A DNA stretch of 64,000 nt from Flavobacterium sp. 1355. GTDB taxonomy: Bacteria > Bacteroidota > Bacteroidia > Flavobacteriales > Flavobacteriaceae. The stretch covers positions 1 through 64,000 of the forward strand of contig NZ_JAFICC010000019.1 of the NCBI RefSeq assembly GCF_017833415.1. The letters are read 5' to 3'. A program made the translations under genes and the position numbers. The first letter of the stretch is position 1, and each line of letters opens with the position of its first letter. The notes under the pieces are model-generated. The model was not told where the DNA came from. It saw only the letters and a list, made by a program, of their open reading frames with translations, and made no database searches. Below are positions 1 through 8,770 of this stretch, one piece after another.

Positions 1-103
1 CTTAGATTCTTAGATTCTTAGATTCTTAGATTCTTAGATTCTTAGATTCTTAGATTCTTAGATTCTTAGATTCTTAGATTCTTAGATTCTTAGATTCTTA
101 GAT
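1..103. repeat. 8-bp tandem repeat array (unit CTTAGATT)
   Basis: Nearly thirteen perfect head-to-tail copies of CTTAGATT run from the first base of the window, so the array probably continues to the left. No interruption is visible within the window. The period is not a multiple of three, so it is unlikely to be coding. It lies downstream of the leftward tRNA genes. Function unknown. Confidence 0.95.
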
Positions 104-125
104 AAATTTACTACGTAAATTTATC
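101..125. repeat. Perfect inverted repeat at the end of the tandem array
   Basis: Ten-base arms (GATAAATTTA and its complement) flank a five-base centre, starting inside the last tandem unit. It could mark the array boundary. It lacks the GC-rich stem and T-run of an intrinsic terminator. Confidence 0.7.
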
Positions 126-150
126 TTTTCAAACTTTAAGCTTACACCAT

Positions 151-180
151 AAAAAAAGCCTCTTCAAAAGAAGAGGCTTT
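151..180 (-). terminator. Intrinsic terminator of the tRNA operon
   Basis: An 11-bp stem (AAAGCCTCTTC with its complement, four-base loop) is followed on the minus strand by a T-run. It lies three bases beyond the 3' end of tRNA-Leu, so it ends the leftward tRNA transcript. Confidence 0.85.
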
Positions 181-182
181 AG

Positions 183-268
183 TACTCAGAGCGGGACTTG
201 AACCCGCACGAACATTGCTGTTCACTGGATTTTAAGTCCAGCGTGTCTACCAATTTCACCATCCGAGC
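183..268 (-). tRNA. tRNA-Leu (anticodon UAA)
   Basis: The minus strand folds as a class II tRNA of 86 nt. The acceptor arms are GCTCGGA and TCTGAGT with discriminator A. The D-loop carries TGGTAGAC, the anticodon arm is CTGGA-CTTAAAA-TCCAG with anticodon TAA at 234-232, there is a long variable arm, and the T-loop is GGTTCAAGTCC. CCA is not encoded. It is the second gene of the leftward transcript after tRNA-Gly. Confidence 0.95.
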
Positions 269-325
269 AATTAAGCTTTTTAATGTTTTTTTAGCTAATT
301 TTTATAAAAAATTAACTAAACACAA

Positions 326-338
326 CACCATCCGAGCA
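326..338 (-). pseudogene. 13-nt fragment matching the 5' end of tRNA-Leu
   Basis: The 13 bases at 326-338 are identical to 257-269, which form the acceptor strand and start of the D-arm of the adjacent tRNA-Leu. No other part of a tRNA follows. It is probably the scar of a deleted or duplicated tRNA copy between tRNA-Gly and tRNA-Leu, though chance cannot be excluded. Confidence 0.5.
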
Positions 339-351
339 TTATATGGTTTTG

Positions 352-424
352 AGCGAAAAACGGGGCTCGAACCCGCGACCTCGACCTTGGCAAGGTCGCG
401 CTCTACCAACTGAGCTATTTTCGC
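352..424 (-). tRNA. tRNA-Gly (anticodon GCC)
   Basis: A 73-nt class I tRNA lies on the minus strand. Acceptor arms GCGAAAA and TTTTCGC with discriminator T, the D-loop sequence AGCTCAGTTGGTAGAGC, anticodon loop TTGCCAA (GCC at 391-389) and T-arm GGGTTCGAGCCCC are all present. CCA is not encoded. It is first in the two-tRNA transcript. Confidence 0.96.
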
Positions 425-477
425 GTTTCAAATTCTGTAAAGAACTACAATACCTGATTTGTTCCGTATTGCGAGTG

Positions 478-507
478 CAAATTTAGGACATTTATTCAAT
501 TACACAA
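478..507 (-). promoter_or_regulatory. Promoter of the tRNA-Gly/tRNA-Leu transcript
   Basis: Reading the minus strand, TTG (507-505), 19 bases, then TAAATTTG (485-478) match the Bacteroidetes -33/-7 consensus. The expected start lies about 45 nt ahead of tRNA-Gly. Confidence 0.7.
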
Positions 508-583
508 GCCTTTTTTGAAAAAAAATTTTACTTATTTTATAACATTCTGATAACCCAAACTTTAAATATCAAAATTTTTAAAA

Positions 584-3190
584 TTATTTCTTTACCAACA
601 TTCTTTTAATTTCATTAAGCTTCATTAAAGCTTCAACAGGTGTTATTGCATTAATATCCAGGCTTAAAATCTCTTCTTTTATTTCTTCTAATAAAGGATC
701 GTCAAGATTAAAGAAACTCATTTGCATCTCTTCATTTGCAGACTTAATTCCGTTTAATGCATCGCTGGAATGGTTTTTTTCCAGTTTCTTCAAAAGTTTT
801 TGTGCTTTTGAAATAACAAGCTGCGGCATTCCGGCCATTTTAGCAACATGAATTCCAAAACTGTGTGCACTTCCTCCTTTTACAAGTTTTCTAACAAACA
901 AAACAGTATCTTTTAATTCTTTTACTGCGACATTAAAATTCTGAATTCTCGGAAGCAATTCAGTCATTTCATTTAATTCATGATAATGTGTTGCAAAAAG
1001 CGTTTTTGGTTTTGAAGGATGTTCGTGCAGAAATTCGGCAATTGCCCATGCAATAGAGATTCCGTCATATGTACTGGTTCCTCTCCCAATTTCGTCCAGC
1101 AGCACTAAACTTCTGTCAGAGATATTATTCAAAATTGAAGCTGTTTCATTCATCTCAACCATAAAAGTCGATTCTCCCATCGAAATATTATCCGAAGCTC
1201 CTACTCTTGTAAAAATCTTATCAACAATTCCCATCCTAACACTGTCCGCAGGAACAAAACTTCCCATTTGAGCCAATAAAACAATTAAGGCTGTTTGTCT
1301 CAAAATAGCAGATTTACCAGACATGTTTGGCCCTGTAATCATAATGATTTGCTGCGTTTCCCTGTCTAAGAAAACGTCGTTGGCGATATAAGGAGTTCCG
1401 ACCGGCAATTGTTTTTCAATTACAGGATGCCTTCCGTTTTTAATTTCAAGTTCAAAAGTACTATCAATTTCAGGACACACATATTGATTTTCGATTGCCA
1501 ATTGAGTAAATGAACACAAACAGTCTAATTGTGCAATCAGATAAGCATTCATTTGAACCGGCTTGATATAAGTCGAAATCCAGGCCACTAATTGTTCAAA
1601 AAGCTCAGATTCAATTTTATAAATTTTCTCTTCTGCTCCTAAAATCTTGGTCTCGTATTCTTTTAATTCTTCTGTTATATAACGCTCTGCATTAACTAAA
1701 GTTTGTTTTCGGATCCATTCTTCGGGAACTTTATCCTTATGGGTATTTCTGACTTCTATATAATATCCGAATACATTATTAAATGATATTTTTAAAGATG
1801 AGATTCCTGTTCTTTCTGATTCTCTTTTTTCAATTCCTTCTAAAAATTCTTTTCCTGAAGTAGAAATGGCACGCAAATCATCCAGCTCTTCATTCACTCC
1901 TTTTGCAATCGCATTTCCTTTTGAAATTGCAACAGGTGCATCCTGATTTAAGGTGGCCTTGATTTTTTCTCTTAATAAATCACAGGCATGCAAACTATCT
2001 CCTATAACTTTTACAGCTTCCTGCGGGCTCTCCAGCGCCAGCGTCTTAATCGGAATAATTGCATCCAGAGATTCTTTTAGATAAATAATTTCACGAGGAG
2101 AAACTTTTCCTGCTGCTATTTTGGAAATTAAACGTTCTAAATCAGAAATTTGTTTGATTTGATATTGAATGTTCTGTAAAACTTCAGCATTTGATTTTAG
2201 ATATGAAACGACATCATGACGGCCTTTTATCTTATTACTATCTTTTAAAGGAAGTGCCAGCCATCGTTTGAGTAAACGTCCGCCCATTGGCGAAAGCGTC
2301 CTGTCGATAACATCTAAAAGCGTTACTGCATTTGGATTATAGCTGTGGTATAACTCCAGATTTCGAATTGTAAAACGATCCATCCATACGTAAGCGTCTT
2401 CTGCAATGCGCTGAATCGCCGTAATGTGCTGCACACGATTATGCTGTGTTTCTGATAAGTAATACAAAATCGCTCCTGACGCAATAATACCTTCCTTTAA
2501 TTCTTCAATACCAAAACCTTTTAGGGAAGAGGTTTGAAAATGTTTTGTCAGCGTTTCTAATGCGTAGTCTTCCTTATAAATCCAGTCTTCCAGATAAAAA
2601 CTATGAAAATCTTCTCCAAAAGCATCCTTAAAATCATTTTTATTATTCTTTGGAACTAAAATCTCGCTTGGATTAAAATTCTGAAGTAATTTATCAATGT
2701 ATTCTGCATTTCCCTGAGCGGTTAAAAATTCTCCTGTAGAAACATCCAGAAAAGAAACCCCTATATTTTTATTAGCAAAATAAACAGATGCCAAAAAGTT
2801 ATTTGTTTTTGACTGCAGGACTTCATCGTTTAAAGAAACTCCAGGTGTTACCAATTCTGTTACACCACGTTTTACGATTGTTTTGGTCATTTTAGGATCT
2901 TCGAGCTGATCACAGATAGCAACACGAAGTCCGGCCTTAACTAATTTTGGCAAATAGGTATTAACAGAATGATGTGGAAAACCGGCAAGGGCTGTTTCGG
3001 TTTCAGAACCTGCCCCTCTTTTTGTTAATGTGATACCAAGAATTTTAGAAGCCCTGATAGCATCTTCTCCAAAGGTTTCATAAAAATCACCTACTCTGAA
3101 AAGCAGACATGCATCAGGATATTTCCTCTTGATTTCGTTGTACTGTTTCATTAAGGGTGTTTCTTTTACCACTTTATCTTTCGCTGCCAA
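584..3190 (-). CDS. mutS: DNA mismatch repair protein MutS
   Basis: This 868-residue protein recognises mismatched or looped DNA and starts methyl-independent mismatch repair with MutL. The mismatch-recognition motif F36-Y37-E38 sits in the N-terminal domain (GDFYETFG). The C-terminal ATPase has a Walker A GPNMSGKS at 620-627 and a Walker B centred on D699-E700 within LLDEIGRGTSTYDG. Length and order match full-length MutS1. The start is a TTG codon at 3190, giving the N-terminus MAAKDKVVKE. The first ATG lies at codon 14, just ahead of conserved residues, so TTG is preferred. It stands alone, divergent from the DUF1573 gene, with no terminator visible before the tRNA promoter. Confidence 0.97.
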   Translation of the reverse strand: MAAKDKVVKETPLMKQYNEIKRKYPDACLLFRVGDFYETFGEDAIRASKILGITLTKRGAGSETETALAGFPHHSVNTYLPKLVKAGLRVAICDQLEDPKMTKTIVKRGVTELVTPGVSLNDEVLQSKTNNFLASVYFANKNIGVSFLDVSTGEFLTAQGNAEYIDKLLQNFNPSEILVPKNNKNDFKDAFGEDFHSFYLEDWIYKEDYALETLTKHFQTSSLKGFGIEELKEGIIASGAILYYLSETQHNRVQHITAIQRIAEDAYVWMDRFTIRNLELYHSYNPNAVTLLDVIDRTLSPMGGRLLKRWLALPLKDSNKIKGRHDVVSYLKSNAEVLQNIQYQIKQISDLERLISKIAAGKVSPREIIYLKESLDAIIPIKTLALESPQEAVKVIGDSLHACDLLREKIKATLNQDAPVAISKGNAIAKGVNEELDDLRAISTSGKEFLEGIEKRESERTGISSLKISFNNVFGYYIEVRNTHKDKVPEEWIRKQTLVNAERYITEELKEYETKILGAEEKIYKIESELFEQLVAWISTYIKPVQMNAYLIAQLDCLCSFTQLAIENQYVCPEIDSTFELEIKNGRHPVIEKQLPVGTPYIANDVFLDRETQQIIMITGPNMSGKSAILRQTALIVLLAQMGSFVPADSVRMGIVDKIFTRVGASDNISMGESTFMVEMNETASILNNISDRSLVLLDEIGRGTSTYDGISIAWAIAEFLHEHPSKPKTLFATHYHELNEMTELLPRIQNFNVAVKELKDTVLFVRKLVKGGSAHSFGIHVAKMAGMPQLVISKAQKLLKKLEKNHSSDALNGIKSANEEMQMSFFNLDDPLLEEIKEEILSLDINAITPVEALMKLNEIKRMLVKK

Positions 3191-3311
3191 ATTATTATAT
3201 TTTAAATGAAATTTTATGACAGCGAATTTAGGATTTTTTGAAGGAATATTGAAGGCTTCAAAAATTAAAATATTTTAAGAAATTTTTAAGTTCAGATATA
3301 AGAATTTTACA

Positions 3312-3319
3312 TAGATTTG
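3312..3319 (+). promoter_or_regulatory. -7 promoter element for the DUF1573 gene
   Basis: TAGATTTG fits TAnnTTTG and lies 26 bases ahead of the ATG at 3346. No clear TTG -33 element is seen at the usual spacing. Confidence 0.5.
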
Positions 3320-3345
3320 TCCATTATTAAAAAAGACTCATAAAG

Positions 3346-3786
3346 ATGAAAAAAATAATTTTATTCGCTATGTTAGCTGTAGTTGGAATTACAGCTTCTA
3401 ATGCTCAAAGCACTAAAAAAGCTAAAACTGTTAAAGCTGCCAAAGTTGCTAAAATTGAAGGAGCTGGAATGGCTTTTGAAACTGAAACAATTGATTACGG
3501 AACAATTGCTCATAATGCAGATGGAAAACGTGAGTTTGTTTTTGTAAACAATGGAACTAAACCGCTTATTATTACTAACACACAAGGATCTTGTGGCTGT
3601 ACTGTGCCAACAACTCCAAAAGAGCCAATTGCTCCGGGTGCCAAAGGTATTATCGGTGTAAAATATGCTACTGACAGAGTTGGTGCTTTTACTAAAACTG
3701 TAACTGTTACTTCTAATGCTGAAGGACAGCCAACAAAAGTACTTACAATAAAAGGTACTGTTTTACCAGATCCTGTAAAAAGCTAA
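3346..3786 (+). CDS. Secreted DUF1573 domain protein
   Basis: A 146-residue protein starts with a Sec signal peptide (residues 1-20, ending SNAQ). A Lys/Ala-rich linker follows, then one DUF1573 domain from about residue 42. The domain shows the family features: F-x-T-x-x-x-D-Y-G-x-I near its start, an N-N-G-T-K-P-L-x-I strand, and GSCGCTVP. The fold is a predicted Ig-like beta-sandwich related to ASH/MSP domains. It is probably periplasmic or surface associated. The cellular role of DUF1573 proteins in Bacteroidetes is unknown, so no function is assigned. It is monocistronic, with a promoter before and a terminator after. Confidence 0.88.
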   Translation: MKKIILFAMLAVVGITASNAQSTKKAKTVKAAKVAKIEGAGMAFETETIDYGTIAHNADGKREFVFVNNGTKPLIITNTQGSCGCTVPTTPKEPIAPGAKGIIGVKYATDRVGAFTKTVTVTSNAEGQPTKVLTIKGTVLPDPVKS

Positions 3787-3810
3787 TCTGAAAAGATCTA
3801 AAAAATAATT

Positions 3811-3843
3811 AAAAAGGCTTCCTTATCTTTGGAAGCTTTTTTT
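3811..3843. terminator. Intrinsic terminator after the DUF1573 gene
   Basis: The stem AGGCTTCC/GGAAGCTT (3815-3822 with 3831-3838) has an eight-base loop and ends in a run of seven T. It lies between the DUF1573 stop and the next start. Confidence 0.8.
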
Positions 3844-3862
3844 ATGACCTGAATTTGACCAA

Positions 3863-4399
3863 ATGAGAAAACTTGAAAATAGTGAATTAGACAGAAAATC
3901 TATTGAGGATTTTAAGGAATCTGCAAAAACGCCTCTGATTTTAGTATTAGACGATATTCGCAGTTTGCACAATATAGGTTCTGTATTTAGAACCGCAGAT
4001 GCTTTTTTGATTGAGAAAATAATTTTATGCGGTATTACAGCTACTCCACCCAACAAGGAAATTCATAAAACGGCACTTGGCGCTACTGAAACTGTTGCCT
4101 GGGAACATCATGAAAATGTATTGGAAGTTATCGAAAATCTTAAAAAGGACAATGTATTAACCCTTGCCATAGAACAAGTCGAAAGTGCGGTTTTTCTACA
4201 GGATTTTAAAGTAGAGAAAAATCAAAAATATGCACTAATTTTCGGAAACGAAGTATATGGTGTTGCCCAGAATGCTGTTGCAATTTGTGACGGATGCATT
4301 GAAATTCCGCAATTAGGGACAAAACATTCCCTAAACATTTCTGTAAGTGCCGGAATTGTTGTTTGGGATTTGTTTAAAAAATTAAACTGGCCAAACTAA
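3863..4399 (+). CDS. RNA methyltransferase, TrmH/SpoU family
   Basis: A 178-residue SPOUT methyltransferase expected to transfer a methyl group from SAM to the 2'-hydroxyl of a tRNA or rRNA nucleotide. All three SpoU motifs are visible. Motif 1 is SLHNIGSVFRTADA (about residues 36-49, catalytic Asn and Arg). Motif 2 is IFGNEVYG (about 130-137). Motif 3 is IPQLG followed by SLNISVSAGI, which forms the trefoil-knot SAM site. It has no N-terminal RNA-binding extension, so it resembles the short TrmH/TrmL type rather than RlmB. The exact RNA target cannot be read from sequence. It follows a terminator, so it should have its own promoter. Confidence 0.88.
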   Translation: MRKLENSELDRKSIEDFKESAKTPLILVLDDIRSLHNIGSVFRTADAFLIEKIILCGITATPPNKEIHKTALGATETVAWEHHENVLEVIENLKKDNVLTLAIEQVESAVFLQDFKVEKNQKYALIFGNEVYGVAQNAVAICDGCIEIPQLGTKHSLNISVSAGIVVWDLFKKLNWPN

Positions 4400-4512
4400 T
4401 AATTAATACTATTTTTTACCAAAAAAATATAGCTTTTAAATCATTTTAAGCTTTTAAATATTAGAAATATAAATATATTTTTTTATTATTAAGAAATTGA
4501 TACTTTTATAAA

Positions 4513-7395
4513 ATGAAAACTATCAATTTCCTAAAACCACAATATTTATTTTTTCTACTGCTTTTTCCTTTTGTCGGATTTGCTCAATATACCTCTATTC
4601 CTGATCCAAATTTTGAAAAAGCTTTAATCGATTTGAATATTGACAGCGGCGTCATTGATGGTCAGGTTCTTACTTCGGACATAATTACAATTAGAAGTTT
4701 AGAAATTCGTTATGCAAACATTTCAGATTTAACCGGAATTGAAGATTTCTCCGACTTAGAACTCATTATATGCAATAATAATAATTTACAAAAATTAGAT
4801 TTTTCTAATAACTCAAAATTAACATACATTAATTGCAGTGATAACAAACTAAATAGTCTGAATATTTCAAAGAATTTCTCTCTTGAAGATTTAAATTGCA
4901 GTACTAACAATTTAAATGCTTTAGACATTTCAAATAATATATCTTTGAAAAATTTAGGATGCAGCTACAATGCATTAACCACTATAGATGTTACTAAAAA
5001 TCCTCTTTTAAAATCATTTTACTGCACCTTTAATAATATCGGTACTATAGACACTTCATTTAATCCTGATTTAGAATTATTTGTTTGCTACAATAACCGA
5101 TTAACAAGTTTGGATGTTTCTAACAATCTAAAACTAAATATGTTTCTTTGCGGTGAAAATCTATTAACAAGTTTAGATATCTCCAAAAACACCAGCTTAA
5201 GTAAATTTCAATGCAACAATAACAAGTTAACCTCTCTAAATTTAAAAAACGGCATCACGAATTATATGTTAGTTTTAGATTTGCAATTCAATCCGGATCT
5301 TAAATGTATAGAGGTTGATAGTAAATCCTATGCAGATGCGAACTGGTCCACTTTTAAAGATGCTTCTGCTGTATATGCTAATAAATGTAATGCGGGTACA
5401 ACACTTCCGCCGGTTATAAGTGCTACAGGAGACCAATTCTATTGTCCAACAGAAAACATTCATATTGTTACTGCTTTTTCTATATCACACGACCCGGGCG
5501 AAACAGGAACACAGGCAGCATATATCCAAATATCATCTGGCTATTCTTCTGGCTTTGACAGACTAAAACTTTTAAATCCAGCCTTACATCCAAATGTAAA
5601 AGAAAGCTGGGACACCACATCAGGAAAACTGACTTTGACAAGTCTGACCGGTATTGATTTATTATATTCAGACATAGAGGCCGCAGTAAAAAATCTTGTA
5701 TTTACGAATTCTTCAGTAAATGCTTTCGGAACAAGAACTTTTTCTATAACAATTGGCCAAGCCAATTATTTACCTTCAACACAGCACTTTTATTTATTTG
5801 TCCCAAGTATAGGTATTACCTGGGCAAATGCCAAAACTGCTGCTGAGGCAACTACCTATTACGGACTTAAAGGCTATCTGGCCACTGTTTTATCTGCTGA
5901 TGAGGCCAAATTAATTGGCGAACAGGCATCCGGAACGGGATGGATCGGAGGAAGTGACGCCGAAACAGAAGGCTTGTGGAAATGGGTTACAGGTCCTGAA
6001 GCAGGAAACGTTATGAATTTTACTTTCTGGAACTCCGCTGAGCCTAATAACCTGGGAGAAGAAGATTATGCACATATCACGCAGCCAGGTGTCGGCATAA
6101 GAGGATCATGGAATGATTTATCCAACACCGGTTCATTAACACCCGGAGATAATTATCAGCCAAAAGGTTTTGTTGTAGAATATGGAGGGATGCCGGGAGA
6201 AGTTCCTTTGCAAATTGCTGCCAGTACCAAAATAACAATTCCGGAAATTAGTCTGCAGACACCAAATCCGGTTTGTGATTCGGGCAGTTTTATCCTCACA
6301 GCTACTTCAACACCCGGAACAACTATAAGCTGGTATGATGTATCTACTGGCGGGGCTCCTCTGGCAACCGGAAACAGTTTTACTACCCCCACATTAAATG
6401 CCACAACTATTTATTACGCAGATCCTGGCTGCGAGAGCAAAAGAAAAGCCATTACTGCAAATGTAAATATAACACCAAATGATCCTGTAGCAGTAGCTTC
6501 TACCGTATCAAGATGTGGAGAAGGCAGTGTAACCCTAGAAGCCAACTCAAATATTGGGGTTATAAACTGGTACTCAGCTTCTACTGGAGGTACAAGTCTG
6601 TTTACGGGAACTGGTTTTTCTACACCTGCAATTACAGCGAATACTACTTATTATGCAGAAGCCTCTAATAATAGCTGTGTGAATTCAAATCGAATCCCGA
6701 TAGATGTTATCATCTATACGCCTCCTGTGGTTACCGATGAAACAGTTATTTTATGTCCGTCGCAAAAAATTGTACTCGACGCAGGAATTGCAGGCATGAG
6801 TTATGTGTGGTCTAACGGTGATACGACGCAGACAACAGAGGTAAACAGCGGTGGAACTTATACTGTAGAAGTCACGAGCCCGGATCCTGAAAGTTGTTCC
6901 AGCAAAAAAACAATAATCGTAAATGAACATGTATTACCTCAAATAAAGAATATTAATGTAAACGGAACAAAAGTGACCATTTACCTCACTAACGAACTCG
7001 ATTATTTTGAATATTCTGTTGACGGTTTTAATTTTCAGGATTCTAATGTGTTTTATGATGTCCCGGGAGGGCTACAAACTGCTTATGTGAGAGATAAAAG
7101 TGGATGTGGGACAATTGCACAAGACTTTGTTGTTTTGGTATTTCCGGCATTTTTCACTCCTAATAATGACACCTTTAATGATGTCTGGGAAGTAACGGGA
7201 ATGGAGAATTACCCACAGGCAAAAGTCACAATTTTTGATCGGTACGGAAAACTTCTGACACAACTAAATTCTGGAAAAATGAGTTGGGATGGCACTTTTG
7301 ACAAGCTTCCTCTGCCCGCTTCTGATTATTGGTACGCATTGGAAATTGACAATACAATGCCAGTCTTCAGAGGACATTTTACATTGAAGAGATAA
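4513..7395 (+). CDS. Secreted LRR/C-type-lectin-like/Ig adhesin with type IX secretion C-terminal domain
   Basis: A 960-residue multidomain exported protein. Residues 1-24 are a signal peptide ending GFAQ. Residues about 60-270 hold leucine-rich repeats with a 21-residue period and a conserved Cys in most repeats (pattern LxCxxNxLxxLDxSxN). Residues about 430-560 resemble a C-type lectin fold, with ITWANAK, WIGGSD, WKWVTGPE, EPNN and WND motifs. Residues about 575-735 hold two Ig-like repeats (SWYDVSTGG and NWYSASTGG). Another beta domain follows. The last 85 residues are a CHU_C gliding-motility-associated domain (FFTPNNDTFNDVW to FTLKR), a type B signal for type IX secretion. Surface binding of carbohydrate or protein is inferred; no catalytic motif is seen. 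Confidence 0.87.
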   Translation: MKTINFLKPQYLFFLLLFPFVGFAQYTSIPDPNFEKALIDLNIDSGVIDGQVLTSDIITIRSLEIRYANISDLTGIEDFSDLELIICNNNNLQKLDFSNNSKLTYINCSDNKLNSLNISKNFSLEDLNCSTNNLNALDISNNISLKNLGCSYNALTTIDVTKNPLLKSFYCTFNNIGTIDTSFNPDLELFVCYNNRLTSLDVSNNLKLNMFLCGENLLTSLDISKNTSLSKFQCNNNKLTSLNLKNGITNYMLVLDLQFNPDLKCIEVDSKSYADANWSTFKDASAVYANKCNAGTTLPPVISATGDQFYCPTENIHIVTAFSISHDPGETGTQAAYIQISSGYSSGFDRLKLLNPALHPNVKESWDTTSGKLTLTSLTGIDLLYSDIEAAVKNLVFTNSSVNAFGTRTFSITIGQANYLPSTQHFYLFVPSIGITWANAKTAAEATTYYGLKGYLATVLSADEAKLIGEQASGTGWIGGSDAETEGLWKWVTGPEAGNVMNFTFWNSAEPNNLGEEDYAHITQPGVGIRGSWNDLSNTGSLTPGDNYQPKGFVVEYGGMPGEVPLQIAASTKITIPEISLQTPNPVCDSGSFILTATSTPGTTISWYDVSTGGAPLATGNSFTTPTLNATTIYYADPGCESKRKAITANVNITPNDPVAVASTVSRCGEGSVTLEANSNIGVINWYSASTGGTSLFTGTGFSTPAITANTTYYAEASNNSCVNSNRIPIDVIIYTPPVVTDETVILCPSQKIVLDAGIAGMSYVWSNGDTTQTTEVNSGGTYTVEVTSPDPESCSSKKTIIVNEHVLPQIKNINVNGTKVTIYLTNELDYFEYSVDGFNFQDSNVFYDVPGGLQTAYVRDKSGCGTIAQDFVVLVFPAFFTPNNDTFNDVWEVTGMENYPQAKVTIFDRYGKLLTQLNSGKMSWDGTFDKLPLPASDYWYALEIDNTMPVFRGHFTLKR

Positions 7396-7420
7396 TTTTT
7401 AAATTAGATAATGTGTCAAT

Positions 7421-7487
7421 TTAGATAATGAGTCAATTAGATAATTTTTATAGATGATGATCACGCCAATTATCTAATTGACTCATT
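7421..7487. repeat. Dispersed palindromic repeat, copy 1
   Basis: A 20-bp perfect inverted repeat (arms 7427-7446 and 7468-7487, 21-bp loop) lies between the adhesin gene and the convergent folK fusion. The 27 bases at 7421-7447 are repeated exactly at 34156-34182. It probably ends transcription from both sides, and may be a mobile extragenic palindrome. Confidence 0.8.
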
Positions 7488-7504
7488 CTCTAATTATCCA
7501 ATTC

Positions 7505-8635
7505 CTAAATTTTCTTCTGAATCTGATTTAAGATAAAAAGATAGTCTTCCTGTTTTTTTACAAAGTCGCGGTCTGAAACATCAATAATCAAAACATTTAA
7601 ATCTGTTTGAGATTTTATGAATTCTAAATAACCATTATTTATTTTATCAAGGTATTCGGCCGAAATATTTTGCTCATAAGTGCGTCCGCGTCGTTTGATA
7701 TTTTCTAGTAGTCTTTCTGTATTTTGATATAAATAGACATACAAATCCGGCTTTTGCATTTCTTTATAAATGATATCAAATAAATTTCTGTACAAACGAT
7801 ATTCATCTTCTGCCAGTGTGATTTTGGCAAAAATCAATGATTTAAAAATATGGTAATCCGCTACGATAAAATCTTTAAACAAATCAAACTGAGCGAGATC
7901 ATCTGACAATTGCTGATAACGGTCTGCCAAAAATGACATTTCTAAGGGAAAAGCATATCTGTTTTGGTCTTTATAAAATTTCGGCAAAAAAGGATTGTCT
8001 GCAAAGCGTTCTAAAACAGTTTTAGCATTAAAATCGTCTGCAATTTTATGTGCCAGTGTCGTTTTTCCAGCTCCGATATTTCCTTCAATAGCTATGTAAT
8101 TAAACTTTTGTAATGGTATTTCCTGCAACGGATTTTTCAAATCCTGAACAACAGTACAAATACTCTCATCTGGTGTAATTGCTATTAATTCGGCTATTGT
8201 CTTTTGAAAAACAGGATGTTTCCAGTCCAGATTTAAATCCTGTACAGGCAACAAAACAAATTTTCTGTCTTGCATTAACGGATGCGGGATCTGTAGTTTG
8301 TCTGATTTGATAATCTCATCATTAAAAATTATCAAATCTATATCTATGATTCGGGATTGATATCCTTGCTGACTTGTACGGATCCGCCCTAAATGTTTTT
8401 CTATTTTCAAAACCTGGTTCAGGATTTTTTGAGCAGAAAGTGAAGTGTGAAGAGTTAGCGCGCAATTATAAAAAGCATCACTTTCAAAACCCCATGCAGG
8501 AGTTTCATAAAGCCTGGAAACTTGTATTACGGTTCCTACTTCCTGATGTATCAGCCCGATACAACTTTGGATGTTTCTTAACCGATCTCCTTCGTTACTG
8601 CCTATAGATAAAACGACCTGATGCTGTGATTTCAT
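7505..8635 (-). CDS. folK: Fusion: 2-amino-4-hydroxy-6-hydroxymethyldihydropteridine pyrophosphokinase + deoxynucleoside kinase
   Basis: A 376-residue fused protein. Residues 1-165 are HPPK, which transfers pyrophosphate from ATP to 6-hydroxymethyl-7,8-dihydropterin in folate synthesis. Motifs seen are GSNEGDR (12-18), YETPAWGF, and RIIDIDLI (95-102). Residues about 178-376 are a deoxynucleoside kinase of the dCK/dGK-like family, phosphorylating deoxynucleosides for dNTP salvage. It has a P-loop GNIGAGKT (185-192), an ERF motif, DRY, and RRGRTYE in the lid. Both halves keep their key residues, so both are likely active. Such a fusion is known in Bacteroidetes. It is convergent with the adhesin gene and divergent from sppA. 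Confidence 0.93.
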   Translation of the reverse strand: MKSQHQVVLSIGSNEGDRLRNIQSCIGLIHQEVGTVIQVSRLYETPAWGFESDAFYNCALTLHTSLSAQKILNQVLKIEKHLGRIRTSQQGYQSRIIDIDLIIFNDEIIKSDKLQIPHPLMQDRKFVLLPVQDLNLDWKHPVFQKTIAELIAITPDESICTVVQDLKNPLQEIPLQKFNYIAIEGNIGAGKTTLAHKIADDFNAKTVLERFADNPFLPKFYKDQNRYAFPLEMSFLADRYQQLSDDLAQFDLFKDFIVADYHIFKSLIFAKITLAEDEYRLYRNLFDIIYKEMQKPDLYVYLYQNTERLLENIKRRGRTYEQNISAEYLDKINNGYLEFIKSQTDLNVLIIDVSDRDFVKKQEDYLFILNQIQKKI

Positions 8636-8675
8636 AATAAATGCAAATTAACTAAAACTATTTTAGAATTAACAA

Positions 8676-8683
8676 TATATTTG
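8676..8683 (+). promoter_or_regulatory. -7 promoter element for sppA
   Basis: TATATTTG fits TAnnTTTG. It implies an untranslated leader of about 80 nt before the ATG at 8771. No TTG at the usual spacing. Confidence 0.4.
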
Positions 8684-8770
8684 TGAAAGGAGATCTGGAT
8701 TAATCCGTAACTTGTTTATTAAAATTGTAACGTTTTAGTCCTTTTTGCTACTTATATAAAAAATGTATTT

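Noticed and set aside
1..103. CRISPR-like array
   Set aside because: Units are 8 bases with no spacers and no cas genes nearby; it is a simple tandem repeat.
198..413. Open frame of 71 codons reading KTGLEPATSTLARSRSTN at its end
   Set aside because: It runs across both tRNA genes on the opposite strand; this peptide is a well-known artefact of translating tRNA sequence.
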